Translations under genes and position numbers: made by a program
Part shown: positions 23,513-55,780 of the stretch, in pieces
Layout: every line of letters begins with the position of its first letter
How positions within the stretch are numbered: the first letter of the stretch is position 1
NCBI GenBank assembly: GCA_032191485.1
Contig: JAVDOI010000003.1
Span: 26,583,836 to 26,647,835 of the forward strand
Reading direction: 5' to 3'
Length of the DNA: 64,000 nt
Origin: Leptoclinus maculatus
Lineage: Eukaryota; Chordata; Actinopteri; Perciformes; Stichaeidae
Notes under the pieces: model-generated
Told to the model about the DNA's origin: nothing
The model's input: only the letters and a program-made list of their open reading frames with translations
Databases searched by the model: none

Positions 23513-24598
23513 CGTGAAAGCAACAAAAACGGCGGAGAGCAGAAGAAAAAGCAAAGCTCTCGAACACAGTTAGCTTAGCCAGCTAACACTCAAAACAAGG
23601 TTAGCTGCTTTTGGCTATCTGCGAACAGGCAAGGTCAGTCGCATATGAAGAGATACAGTGGGAAATGATGCATGCACATACGATGCTAACTAAATATCTC
23701 CAGTTACATAAAAGATAAGACTAAAACGTGACGGCAAAAATACTGAATATTCCCAGGACAAGTAGCTAGGTTAGCTGCACTCGCTATTTACAACTGTTTG
23801 TTCGGGTGGGATGTTGCAAAGCATTATGGGTAAGGTTAGCATCTTGTCAATATATCCACTTTATTTGTTTAAGTAGCCAGGTAGCTAACGCCAAACTATA
23901 TTTAGAAACCGTTTCACGAGTATGAGTTAGTATATCTATCAGATATATACAAAATAGTTTATCAAATCCCAGATTTAACCCTCGTCTTTCTTTGCAAAAC
24001 TCCAAATCCTTCATTTCCCAGAATGCATTGTGTTTTTTGAAAAATGACCTGTGAACTCTGGATAAAAACAAGCCGATCAGCTGGTGCAAAAGCAACAACA
24101 TCGTCAGGGTGTCTGACCGACACATAATAGCCCAGCAAGCTAACTTTCTCAACAACGTTAGCTATATGTGGCAGTCGGCGGTGTTTGACAGTATACGTGT
24201 CCGCTTTTAGACAGTGTTGAGGCAGCGTTTTAGGCAGTCGACGTCCGTCGGACTCTTCCAACTGCTGCTAGGTCAGTCGATTGAAACGAATGTTTTTTGT
24301 TTCTTTAAAAGTGTCAAGTGTGTCTCTTTGTGTGGCTCGAGGGATAAGATAAAACTATTTATTGCGTTTCAGAACGTATTTTTGTTGTTGTTGTATTTGG
24401 CTACTTTTAAATAGCAACTTTGCTTTCTGACAGTATTGCATGAATTTAGCTTTTTTTTTCGTGGAGAATTTGAACAACAAGGTTAACGTTACATCACATC
24501 TGGTCGTAGAGATTTGCTTGACTGCACCACAAATTTGTCTTCTGCCGCAATTGCTGTTGCAATCTAAGTCGTCCTGACCTGACCTGACCTGACCTGAG
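23513..24598. promoter_or_regulatory. Divergent PIGH/ZFYVE1 intergenic promoter region
   Basis: Two ZNF143/STAF-like words are visible: TTCCCAGAATGCA at 24015-24027, and GCATTATGGGTAA at 23821-23833, which is TTACCCATAATGC on the other strand. GTTAGCT motifs are frequent. A five-fold CCTGA repeat at 24573-24597 lies directly before the ZFYVE1 ATG. No TATA box was assigned. A 99-codon open frame on the minus strand (24261-23962) looks non-coding. Confidence 0.45.
24573..24597 (+). repeat. zfyve1: (CCTGA)5 pentanucleotide repeat in ZFYVE1 5' leader
   Basis: Five perfect CCTGA units end one base before the ATG at 24599. The repeat also creates overlapping TGACCT hexamers. Confidence 0.9.
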
Positions 24599-27500
24599 AT
24601 GAGTGGTCAAGGTCCGCCTGCAGATAAAGGGATGAACGCGGTCCTGGGCTGTCAGGAGAACTACGCCTGTGGGGGTTCAGATGAGGCTGCGTTTGAATGC
24701 GATGAATGCGGCAGCTTGCAGTGCGCCCGCTGCGAACTGGAGCTCCATCGCCAGGAGAGGATGAGGAATCACGACCGGGTTCGGATTGCACCGGGCCACG
24801 TTCCTTTCTGCGACTCGTGCAAAGGTGACAGCAGCTGCTCCGTCAACGGCGGGCGGCTCAGAGCAGTGGTGCGCTGCCAGGGCTGTAAGATCAACCTGTG
24901 TTTGGACTGCCAGAAACGCACCCACAGTGGAGTCAACAAGAGGAAGCACCCTCTGACACTGTACCCCCCTGCCAACGCGCCCCAGGACAACAACGAGACT
25001 GCTGGGGAGTCACAGATGGACATCCTGAAAGCCGAGCTGGAGAAGGTGTGCAGCTTCCTTCTGGTGGATGAGAAGGAGGAGATGCAGGTAAATACTTGTC
25101 GCATGTTGCAATACATTTGATATAATAGCAGCTTGTTATTGAGATGTGGTGACGATGGGGCTGATCTCGTGTGGATTCTCAGGTGAAGGATGAGGAGGAC
25201 TTTGTGAGCAGACTGGGCTGCAGGTCAGATGAGCTCCTCAAAGTGGTCTCCATCTTTGGAAACACCGGGGAGGGCAAGTCCCACACCCTGAACCATACTT
25301 TTTTCCTTGGACGAGAAGTGTTCAAGACCTCCCCCACCCAAGAGTCCTGCACCGTGGGTGTGTGGGCAGCTATGGACCCTATGCACCGGGTGGTAGTCAT
25401 CGACACAGAAGGACTGCTTGGGGCTGGTATGGGGCAAACAATGGAATAGCTTAATATCATGAAATAAACAGAGGTAGGGGGACACACCTTTTACCCTACT
25501 GTGGTTTCACTCACCAGGAGCAAATCAAGGTCAGCGAACACGCCTGCTCCTCAAAGTCCTGGCTATCTGTGATGTGGTCATCTACCGAACCCATGCCGAC
25601 CGTCTCCACGATGACCTCTTCAAGTTCCTCGGTGATGCATCAGACGCCTACTTGAAACATTTCACCCGGGAGCTGAAAGCGACTACCACCCGCTGTGGTC
25701 TGGACGTCCCGTTGTCCACTCTGGGCCCTGCTGTGATCATCTTCCATGAGACGGTGCACACCAAGCTTCTAGGATCAGGTACATCAGTCACTCCCTTTTT
25801 ATTTTTTGGACTGCAAAAATGAACAAGAATCCCATGTTCTCTCTCTCCTTCACTCTCTGTCCGTCTCTGCCTCTGTTTGTTCTCCATCTCCAGACAAACC
25901 ATCCGAATCGGCAGAGCGTCTTCTCCAGGAGCGCTTCAGGAAGCTGGGTCTGTTTCCAGAAGCATTCAGCTCCATCCAGTACCGTGGAACTCGGACCTAC
26001 AACCCTCCCACAGACTTCAGCGGTCTGCTGCGCAGCCTGGAGCAACAGCTGGACAACAACACCACCCGCTCGCCACGCTCTGCAAGCGTCATCTGCAAGG
26101 CTCTGCAGGTACTGGTGCTTGATTGTATTATTCTCACGCTTATGGACATTTTGTAATATGGCACGGAAAGAACGCGTTTGCGTTCATACACTACGAATGT
26201 AGTTCATGAACGTTATTGACTCTTCCTGTCCCTCCATCTCCCCCCCGGCTCCTTCCTTCAGGCCCTGAGCGAGCGCTTCAGCGGGGAGATTTCAGATGAG
26301 CACATGGCCAGTAACTCATTCTTTCCAGATGAGTACTTTACCTGCTCTAGCCTCTGCCTCAGCTGTGGGTACGTGTCCCTCTGCACGCTGCGACCTTTGC
26401 AGTTCATTAACAGAAATGTAGAAATTTGAATTTAGTGATACTACAAAGAAGATACGACAGAAAAGGTGTCGCATAACTAAACATTCTCAGATGTCACAGC
26501 TATCTTCTGCAGGGTAATGTAGGAGCTTCTCACAGTGCTCTACTGGGCAGTGACCTTTTAATTCTCCATGGGTCACACACAGGCCGGCTTAGTTTCACCC
26601 AATTATTTTTAATAAAATCAAGCTTTTGATAGAAGGACAAAAAGTGAATGTCAGCCAAGTCAATTAATGACAATATTCTAACTTGAAAAGTGCACTCAGT
26701 AGCCCGGTGTCTCTGCAACGACCACCGCTCTATCGTGGGACTGAATGAACACAACCCATTATTGTCTAATTCCCCTTCTAGACACCGATGGCCTGTAAGG
26801 CGTCGTAAAAGCAAGCTGCTCGAAATTAAACTCACCAAGCTGTCTGCCCGCTTAGCAGTGGCTGAGTTGCGCCGAGAGACAGCAGTGTGTGTGTGTGTGT
26901 ACTGGTAGTTCCGTTAGCTGTTAGCCAAACGCCGTAAGAGTGAGGAGTCAGCAGGCAGTCCATGGCAGTATAAAAAAAAAGGTGTTTTGAGAAAGTGTGA
27001 GTCACCGCAACCATGAGAGGTTCTTGAGCATGCAGCCATAACTGGTCAGATACAATTTATTGCAGTTTGCTGCAGCAGAATGCAAGATTAGCCGTGGACA
27101 GACACAGAGGTACTCACTCACAGACACATGACATCGCATGATCCTCCTGATGGAGATAATAAAAAGATAACTATTAAATGAATAAGTAATGGAAGAGTAT
27201 TTTTGGAATTATAATTAAAAATCTATTTTATCCATTAAACATTCTGGCCTTTGTCTCTGACTTTCAGTTCAGGCTGTAAGAGGAGCATGAATCACCTAAA
27301 AGAAGGACTCGACCACGAAGCCAAACTTCGCTGCCGCTACTCTGCACAGTATGACAACCGCATCTACACTTGCAAGGCAAGTACAAGCCCAGAATGCCAC
27401 ACATGTATGTGTTGAAGTGTACCTGCTTGAGGAGGTTCTGAGTGTCTGTGCTGAACTTCTCAGGCCTGCTATGAGGGAGGGAAGGAGGTAATAGTGGTTC

Positions 27501-29308
27501 CCAAAACGACAGCCTCGTCTGACTCACCGTGGTTTGGCTTGGCCATCTACGCCTGGTCCGGGTGAGTCCAGCTACCACAGAGCCGTTTGGAAGACGATTG
27601 GAAATGGCTCTCTATGCAAGCACAGTGTGATGAACCCTTTAACTAACCTGGAACTATTCACCCGTTCACAATTATAACAACAGAAAGTGCAGAGACAAGC
27701 TCTGCTATACACACCAAGAGGCATTATAATCTCTCCCCTTGGTACTGTTTCTGACCTATTTTTTTTTTTGTCTTTGTTCAGGTATGTAATCGAGTGCCCC
27801 AACTGTGCAGTGATCTACAGAAGCAGGCAGTACTGGTATGGAAACCAGGACCCAGTGGAAACAGTGGTCAGAACAGAGATCCAGCACATCTGGCCCGGGG
27901 TAAGTCCACAGTGGAACAGCCTCAATGAGATTCTGCCTAACCTAATTAAACAAAAACGTTCAGGCCAAGTTTTTAAAGGTTTTAACTCAAATGAATGTTG
28001 TCACATCCATTGCGAGCTGCATTTTGCAGTATATTCTTGCCTGTTTGTTGAATGTGGATGCCCAGGAAACTAATGCAAAATGTGGTTTTGGATAGTAATA
28101 GGATAGGATAAAATACTGTAATTGTGTACTGCACGCAACTACAGAAAGTCTGTCGGCTAGCTTTTTCATTTGTATCTTTACTTTGTTCTCCTCCTCTCGT
28201 CTTCTTCTTTTCAGTCCGACGGTTTTTTGAAAGACAACAACAACGCCGCCCAGAGGTTGCTGGATGGAGTCAAATACATTTCTCAGTCGGTGTCTGAACT
28301 CAGCGTCAAGCCTGCCAAAGCAGTCACCTCGTGGCTTACCGACCAGATCGCTCCGACCTACTGGAAGCCCAACTCTCTTATCCTGGTGCGTAACATGGTG
28401 CAACATTTTAAGACGAAGATTTGATTTTGAAGAGGAACATTTGTTGCTTAGATGCAGCATTGGTGAAGGCAGATGGGGCCAAACATATCTCCAACATCTT
28501 ATACTGCATGGAATTACATCTGCAGTGTGACAACTGGTAGTAAACTCGCACGTCATCCTGTGTGTGTGTGTGTTGCAGAAATGCCATAAATGTGGGGAAG
28601 AGTTCCAGCCCAATGACACCAAGCACCACTGTCGTGCCTGTGGAGAGGGCTTCTGTGAGTCCTGCTCCTCAAAAACCCGGCCGGTCCCAGAGAGGGGCTG
28701 GGGGCTCGCACCTGTCCGAGTCTGCGACGCGTGTTACCACAACAGGGGAATCCCAACAGGTAAATCCCTCTTTAATGTCCGATGCGATGTCAGTTTTAAT
28801 GGGTTACTGAATGTGATTCTTATCAGCGTGTGAGTTCCTGGTTTTGATGTGTACATGCCTCCCTGTTGCAGAGTTGCTGGACGCTGCCTTGGAGGAGGAG
28901 GGAGGCACCCTGATAGCCAGGAAGGTTGGGGAGGTGGTTCAGAACACTTTAGGGGCTGTAGTCGGTGCCATTGACATACCTCTTGGTGAGCATTACATCC
29001 GTCCACATTATAAAGATCCTTTTGTAACTGAAACCATTGCTCTAACTACTGCTTCCTCTCCTCTGCGTCCAGGCCTGGTGAAGGACGCCGCTCGTCCGGC
29101 CTACTGGGTCCCAGATCAGGACATCCACGCCTGCAGCGAGTGCCAGAGGGAGTTCTCCTCCCCGCGGCTCTCCATCCACCACTGCCGCGCCTGTGGCCAA
29201 GGAGTGTGCGACGACTGCTCCCAGGAGCGGCGCGCCGTGCCCTCCCGCGGATGGGACCACCCGGTGAGGGTTTGCAACGGCTGCAACCAGAAACCCGGGG
29301 AGCTTTAG
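24599..29308 (+). CDS. zfyve1: ZFYVE1 (DFCP1), double-FYVE P-loop protein
   Basis: DFCP1 binds phosphatidylinositol 3-phosphate on ER-derived omegasomes and also associates with lipid droplets. Twelve exons: 24599-25087, 25183-25426, 25518-25778, 25894-26108, 26262-26368, 27268-27376, 27464-27561, 27782-27899, 28215-28385, 28579-28759, 28872-28985, 29073-29308; 2343 nt, 780 aa (human 777). In order: N-terminal cysteine-rich zinc-binding region (CDECGSLQCARCELELHRQE), P-loop GNTGEGKS at about 189-196, DTEG at about 235, a middle zinc-rich region, FYVE1 at about 605-664 (CHKCGEEF, KHHCRACGEGFCESC) and FYVE2 at about 712-775 (CSECQREF, IHHCRACGQGVCDDC). FYVE2 has isoleucine where human has lysine before HHCR. 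Intron 6 has a GC donor, AAG|GCAAGT, required by the frame. Identification is very secure. Confidence 0.97.
26550..27130. other. zfyve1: ZFYVE1 intron 5, repeat-like interior
   Basis: Intron 5 (26369-27267) is the longest of the gene. Its interior holds a short GT run, GTTAGCTGTTAGCC, and an A-run, and looks like inserted repeat material. No family was recognised and no exon is seen. Confidence 0.3.
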
Positions 29309-31138
29309 CAGGACGAGGAGCCGGCCTCTGTGAAAACTGGAACTGTCAACATTTCTGACATGTGGCAAAAAAAAAAAATGCTTCCGTTCCCCTTTTGGTC
29401 TCTTTAGTGGCATTCCTTGGCTGCCACTAGACTGTCCGTGGCAGGTTGGACTCTTGTCTGTTGTTTTTCCGACGCTATTTCACTTTAATATGCCTGTATT
29501 TTACACTGTGAAGGATATCAGTCAGAGTGAGACTTGAATATCAAGAAGGGAGGTGAGATAAAAGAACTTGCATCTTATGAAAGGGAGTATTGTACCCGCT
29601 TGCTTACAATTTGAGTTCAGGTAAATTTCCATTTGACCTCTTTTTTTTTATCCTTTTTAAAATGTGTATTGATGCACATGAACCCCTTTGACAATCCCTC
29701 CCCAGTGTGACACACTAGTACTGTTAGCACCTTTTGTAGTCTGGGGCTACATGTGTGAACTGTTTAATAATAGAAGGACTGATTCCAGGTAAGCACTTTT
29801 ATTCTAAGAATGTTTCTGCAAGAGCCCTGGGTGTAGCATTCGATGGAAAACCTGAAACATGATCTGTCACAATTGTTTCTGATCCTTGTTCGAATGGATC
29901 CGCTTCAGCCCCGGGAGCTTTAACTTTTTCTGCCGCCCTTTTGGCTTCGGGAGGATTTAGAACAATCGGAAGCCTTTGATGTACTGTAGCACCGAGATGC
30001 ATTCCAACTTATATCATTACTTGGTATTAACTTCTTACATAATCCCTCAATACTTTGTGGTTGTTTGTGCATTTGAATGGGCAGATAATAGAGCAGCCTT
30101 AATAACGCTGTCCACATCGTTTAGATTTTACATACACAAAAGTTTATAGGGGATTTTTTTTAAATGGCCTCAATTTGTTTATTAATTGTTAAAACTACTA
30201 AAAAAAACAAATCAACAAATCTGACTGCATTGGGATGAAATGCAACAGGAACGGCTTTTAAGGAGTGGCTGGCTCCCAGTAGCATCACGGTACAGGAAAG
30301 ACTTGAAACCATCTTTGAGGCTGGCCCCTCAAACCGGGAAAAACTAAATAAGAGTAATCTTTTACTCTTCCAACTCAGGCTGAGTAGCTGGTTAGACTGT
30401 ACTGCACATTTATCTGACAAACACACGATGACGCAGCCACGCTTTTGACTGAACACCTGGGCATTGTGAGAGCCGACTGTCGGGATGGGTAACCTGGGGT
30501 TGTTGTTTTTAAGTGACTGACTGGGAGAGTTTGTTTGGTTACTATTGCAACAAATAAGCTGAAATAACACTTGAACCTGAATCAGTGAACTGTCATCATT
30601 GTTCCTATTTCAAGAGATGTAACGAATGTCACAAGGAACAAATCAATACCTTTATGATCATGTATGCTCATACAGTATGTATTAAACTGCAGAAACTCAG
30701 CCTGTGTGTGTGTGTGTGTGTGTCATTTAGGAGCAAATACAATAGACCAGTGTTTACTGCTTTTTTTTTTTTAAATAGAATTGTCATTGAACAGCAATTA
30801 GAAAATGTGTTGATTTACAGTATTATCACTGATCAGAAACATCCTAAATCACATTAAAAAAATCAATGTCAATCATGTCACAAGTAAGAGCACTTTTTTT
30901 TGTTGTAAAGATTACAGAGATCTAGTAATTGTGTGCACTCGTGTATGTGGCACTTCTATTTCCTTTTGGCACAAACAAGTGGGTCAAAAAACAACATTCC
31001 CCTGAGACTTCAATGTTACTCTTCTGAGGTCATACCGGCCAAACCCTTTCGATTATAAAATCCCTCTATGAAATATAACTCCATCCATAAATTTGGCAAC
31101 AAAAAAACACCCCCCACCCCAAGCGAGATGAAGAATTC
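29309..31138. other. Convergent ZFYVE1/DCAF4 3' region
   Basis: These 1.83 kb contain the 3' UTRs of ZFYVE1 (plus) and DCAF4 (minus), which face each other. A possible ZFYVE1 poly(A) signal is ATTAAA at 30681-30686; a possible DCAF4 signal is TTTATT at 30178-30183. If both were used, the transcripts would overlap by about 500 nt. No further coding sequence is seen. Confidence 0.35.
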
Positions 31139-34100
31139 TCAGTCTTTTTCCAAAAGCCGGCCCGGCTGCTCTCCTCCTTCCTGGTAGTCGGTGTTGTATG
31201 GGAAGTAGTAAAGGTCGTGTTTGACGGCCATGAGGAGGCCAGGGAGCCCCCTGCAGCCGCCCAACTTGGAGGAGAAGACCACGCTGGGGATCAGGTCGTT
31301 TGCGGCTGGGTGGGGGGATGGGATAGTCCTCAGTAGTTGGCCATCTTGTAGGCTCCATAACCGGGTGTAGCAATCCTGACCGACTGGGGAAAGCACAGAG
31401 AAAGGAGGAAATGCAAAATGAGTTGGAGACAATAGACATCTTTGGCAAGCTTCGGTTCTCTCAAACCATCTCTGAAACACCTCATCTGGCCGTAGTGAAT
31501 CTTTATATGCGACTGACTAAGTATGTCACGAGCAGAGTAGCTCTGAACCTGGTATCCCTTTGATTAAGTCCGTTAAACAGTGAACGTTGTGAAAGCTAAA
31601 TTGTTTTACAGTATGTTGATGGTGTGTCCTCTCCTACCTGCCAACAACAACCCCTCAGGCTCATTGACTTGGATGGGAAGGTAGGCGTGCTCATTGTGGT
31701 GCCCTTTGTACTCCTGTACTGGCTTCGTCACTCGCACATCCCACAGCTTAATCTGCACATGAATGAAGAAGACAGACAAAGTTATGGCAATAATAAAATC
31801 TTCTTTTTCCATTAGCCACATCTCTGGCGTTTGACCCACTCAAAACAAAAATGTAAATAAAGCTGACCTGGCCCAGCATGTCAGCCGCTAGCAGGTAGTT
31901 CTCATCCTGGAGGACGCGTACGGAGGTGATGGCCGACTCTTGATGGAAGCGACTCGCCTTCCAGCTTTGATCCCTGCGGCCACGCTGACGCAGGTCGAGG
32001 CTGAAGATCTCTCCTGATCGGCAACCGTTAAACAGCACAGGGACCTGGGGGGGGGAAACGAGGAGGCATTTTACTTTCTTGGCCTTTCTTCTCTTACTTA
32101 CATTACTCCCGTCACACTTGAAGAGAAATCCATACTACATGCATGTTAAAAGTCAACTCAATCACTGTGTAATGCAACAGATGACTCACCCGAAGGGCAA
32201 ACTGCTGAGCCAAGACGTCGCTGCCGGTGCTGTACGTCTGCGTTCGGCCCGTCTCTGCATCTTTCACGATCACCCTACGAGACAGGCCTGCCAACACATG
32301 CGAAAACACATAATATCTTAGATATAGAAATTAGAAATGTGTGTTCTGCCCAAACAAATTGAGTAGGATACAAGAGACGTTAGCCACACCAACAAACTCA
32401 CGGCTCTACAGAAGCCAATTATTATGGTCATTTGGTTATGAATATCATATTTGATCATGCGTGGCGAGACAAATGATGATGGATGCACGGACCGGTGCTG
32501 AAGGTCTTGTCAAACTGGGGGTTGAGGCACCAAGCACAAGACCAGGCTGAGGATATCTTAAAGCTACACAGCATCCCGGGCTGGTCTGAGGAGAGAGCAG
32601 AAATGTTAGAATGGAGTCTGCCGGCATACGAGTACATTACAAATTCAGGTTCATTCAGAGTTAATGAACTAAAAAAGGTTTGTAGTTCATTATTATTTTA
32701 AATAAAAAGCCGTATGTTAAAATCAGACAACGTAATTCAATATAGTAGGCTCCTGTGAATGTCTTAAATAGTGTGAGGAACCTGAGAAGACTCAACCTGG
32801 GTTGGAGTTGCTGAAGAGGGAAGCAGGAAGTAAACTGACGCAGCCGGGGGTGTCTGCTGCTCCGACCAGACACAGCCTGGCATCAGCTCCGTCAAGGGAT
32901 ACACAGGCAGCACTTGACTCTTACGCTTATACGGTCTATATAGTCTTTGCTTTTAAAAGGCATGCACGCTGACTAAGCTCACTACTAAAGCTGAAGGATA
33001 CAGGACGTGGGAGTCTGGGTAGTTGACCGAGGCCCAGCAGATGGAATTCACCTGAAACACATTTAGCAGAAAACCTTTAGCTTATCTAAATATAATAAAA
33101 GAGTCACCGCTCCGGGCTCCTGTGGAACACTCCCACCTTGCGGTTTGTGAAGTAGAGGTTGTCGCACATTTCCACAGACAACGATCCCCGGCTGCTGCTG
33201 CTGAAGTTCATGATGCCGTACTTGCAGCCTCCGTGCGAGACGTCATTGACTGTGAACACTCGCTCACATGCAGAGTCCCCCTGAGAAAAATGAATTTGAA
33301 TTCAGAAGACAATGCGTTTATACGGTGCCTCTACTACGACTGCAATATTGTATTAGCCCTCGCGTGTTTTGGGTGTCCATGTTCTCACCACTATGAGTCT
33401 GAAGTTGTCAGTGTTGGGGTTGCTGTTGTCCGTGCTCTGGATCTCCAGTTTGTGGCGTTTCATTCCACTGACCTTCACCTCATGGACCAGCCTGGAGACA
33501 CACAGCAACCACGTAAACACCAACTACAACCATCCGCAGACCACAATCATTAACACACCCCCTCTCCGGTCTCTGAGAATTGTATCAACATAATTGAAAG
33601 TGTCAAGCAACACAATATTTTTGACTGCGACTATTTTCAAACTCACGTCAAAATTGATTTGCATTATAGTTAGTGGCCCGACAGTGCTCCAAAGAAAACT
33701 CTACACATGCAGAACTGATTATCATTAAAGTGTTTTTCAGGGGTTGTTTTCTAGAATGTATTACAGCTGTGGGTATTCAGCTCTATGTCCATGAGTGCAT
33801 GTGCACACAGCAGTGTGACACAGTACCTGCAATAGGAGTTCTCAGGTAACATGCCGAGGTGTCTTTTCTGCAGCAGCAGCAAAGTGTTCAGTCCTGTTCT
33901 TGGTGCTTTCTATGAAGAAGATCATACATGTCCCACCATCAAACCCAAGCATGTGGTGAGCAAAAGTACAACTGAAGCTTCGAAATGACAACAAACCCAC
34001 TTTTCTGGGCTTTTCATCCTCTGCAAGCATCTTGTTTCTCTGTTTCTCTCTTTCTTTCTCCTGCAGCTGCTCTCTGGTCAGTGGGTTACAGTTGTTGTGT

Positions 34101-34730
34101 CCGGGCAGCAGGCGAAAGTAACGATTTTTCTCTGGGTCAAAGTAGAAACCAGGCAGCTCTGGCAACAGAACGGGTGGTTGAATTAAGCATGAACAAAAAA
34201 GTTATTATGTTGTTTACAGATGGCATAACAATTTACTGTATTACAAGGATTTTGTGTTGCCTGAGAAGGTGGGCAGACAGATTACTGTCACTGACTAACA
34301 AGTACACAATGCTTCTTACTGTAATGGCTGTTGACTCAGCACCACAGAACTAATGCTTGTTTAGTTATGGAGAGGGTTGGTACTGACCTGGCGCAGCACT
34401 GCTGGTCTGAGAGGAGGAGGAGGAGGACGAGGATGAGGAAGATGAGGAGGATGAGGACTGGTTTTCCAATCTCCTCTGAGGTGGTCTTAATGGTGGCCGT
34501 GCATTATGTCCAGAGCTGTGAACAGAACACCACTCTTACTGACGTTGCAAACACTGCCTGTGCTGCCCAGTATTGACTAAAGAGGCTCACATCACATTAT
34601 TGTTTTAAACTTCAATGTTTCCTTTAACGTACCACTGTTCGTCCTGTGTTGACCATTGTCGGTTGCCTCTGTACCATCCACCTCGTCGCCTGTGCGGTCG
34701 CTGCCCTTCTCGCCAGTTCCACTTCTTCAT
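31139..34730 (-). CDS. dcaf4: DCAF4, WD40 substrate adaptor of CUL4-DDB1 ligases
   Basis: DCAF4 (WDR21A) is a WD-repeat protein of the DDB1-CUL4 associated factor group. Thirteen coding exons: 34730-34633, 34515-34388, 34158-34001, 33909-33827, 33491-33389, 33280-33137, 33051-33002, 32876-32797, 32585-32493, 32287-32190, 32044-31868, 31752-31638, 31383-31139; 1572 nt, 523 aa (human 495). It has a basic N-terminus (MKKWNWREGQRPHRRRGG), a run of 16 serines in exon 2, the family signature ELPGFYFDPEKNRYFRLLPG followed by HNNCNPLT, and WD-repeat blades such as LFNGCRSGEIFSLDLR. IKLWDVR in exon 12 is the WDxR signature used for DDB1 binding. It ends GRLLEKD, a short extension compared with human. 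Exon 7 is only 50 nt with a weak donor (CCT|GTATCC). The gene is head-to-head with DPF3. Confidence 0.96.
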
Positions 34731-35640
34731 CCCCTTGTGCTTGAATCACCAAGTGAGGATCCACACGCCACGTCTTTCGTGTTAACTTCTATTTGTAGTC
34801 GTGTGTAGCAGCATGTTTACTTGTTAGCCAAGTTAGCAAGTTGTAGTCATTAGCATTTTGTGAGCTAACGTTAACTACACATCTTCCTCGACACTTTTAT
34901 AAGTAATGCTGGACATTAAACATGAGTAAACGTAAAGACGGTTTTAATATGTTAATAAACACGCTTTCCGTTGAGTATAAACAGGCTTTATTTTCGTATC
35001 AAACTGATTTTACAGTTGGTTTTAGCACCTCTTGAGCTAACTACTGAGTTCCTGCCATGTTGTCCCGCCTCCAAATGTCAGTCATTGGCTGCTCGCTAAC
35101 AATAGTGCCTGACGTGGCAGGCATTCATTGGTTGCTTTATTTGTAAACGTTTCAGGCACACATAAGTATAATAATTTAGGGATTTGTTTTATTTTATATA
35201 ATGATAAATACTCGAAAGTACTAACACAACACGTGTGTTCTACAAACTCTCCGTTTACCTTCACCTAATTCTAATGAATCACAAAAATAAATACTTATTG
35301 TCCACACAACCGTCAAAACCCCCTAAATCAAACCAAAACTACAGAGAGCATCATGACAGAGCTCGTGCTGTTTGATCATCTTATTTCACATTGTGACGTC
35401 TCCACTAAAATAAAGGTAAATGCATTTTATTCCATGACATTATGACAAGCCTACTCTCTGTGGACTGGGACACTGATGTTGACAGATTACTATGAGGCCA
35501 CGCCCACTGCTTTACTGCTGGTGTTGTATTGGTCGCGAGCACAGTGCCCAGGACCGCATTGGCTGTTGTGTGTGTTTTTTTTCACAAGGGTCCCAAACTA
35601 CACCGAGATTTGGAATATTACGTTACAGTCGTGCAGGAAA
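34731..35640. promoter_or_regulatory. Divergent DCAF4/DPF3 promoter region with four CCAAT boxes
   Basis: Four ATTGG words (CCAAT on the minus strand) lie at 35084-35088, 35127-35131, 35528-35532 and 35558-35562, two near each gene side. A CCACGCCC GC-box-like word lies near 35500. The DPF3 start codon sits in AAAATGGCGACT, a YY1-like context. No TATA box was found. This fits a shared NF-Y-type promoter, by inference from motifs only. Confidence 0.5.
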
Positions 35641-55593
<19,953 letters not shown>

Positions 55594-55749
55594 CTTCCTT
55601 GGACATTCTTCTCAACACACACGTACACACAATATATATATATATTTATATATATATATATATTTGTACCTATACATTAACTGTCTGACATACCCCACAC
55701 GTTAGCACGTTCTCTCAGATAGAATCAAACACACACAGATACACTCTTC

Positions 55750-55780
<31 letters not shown>

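Noticed and set aside
23962..24261. 99-codon minus-strand open frame between PIGH and ZFYVE1
   Set aside because: Lies in promoter sequence with ZNF143-like motifs, without similarity or poly(A) signal.
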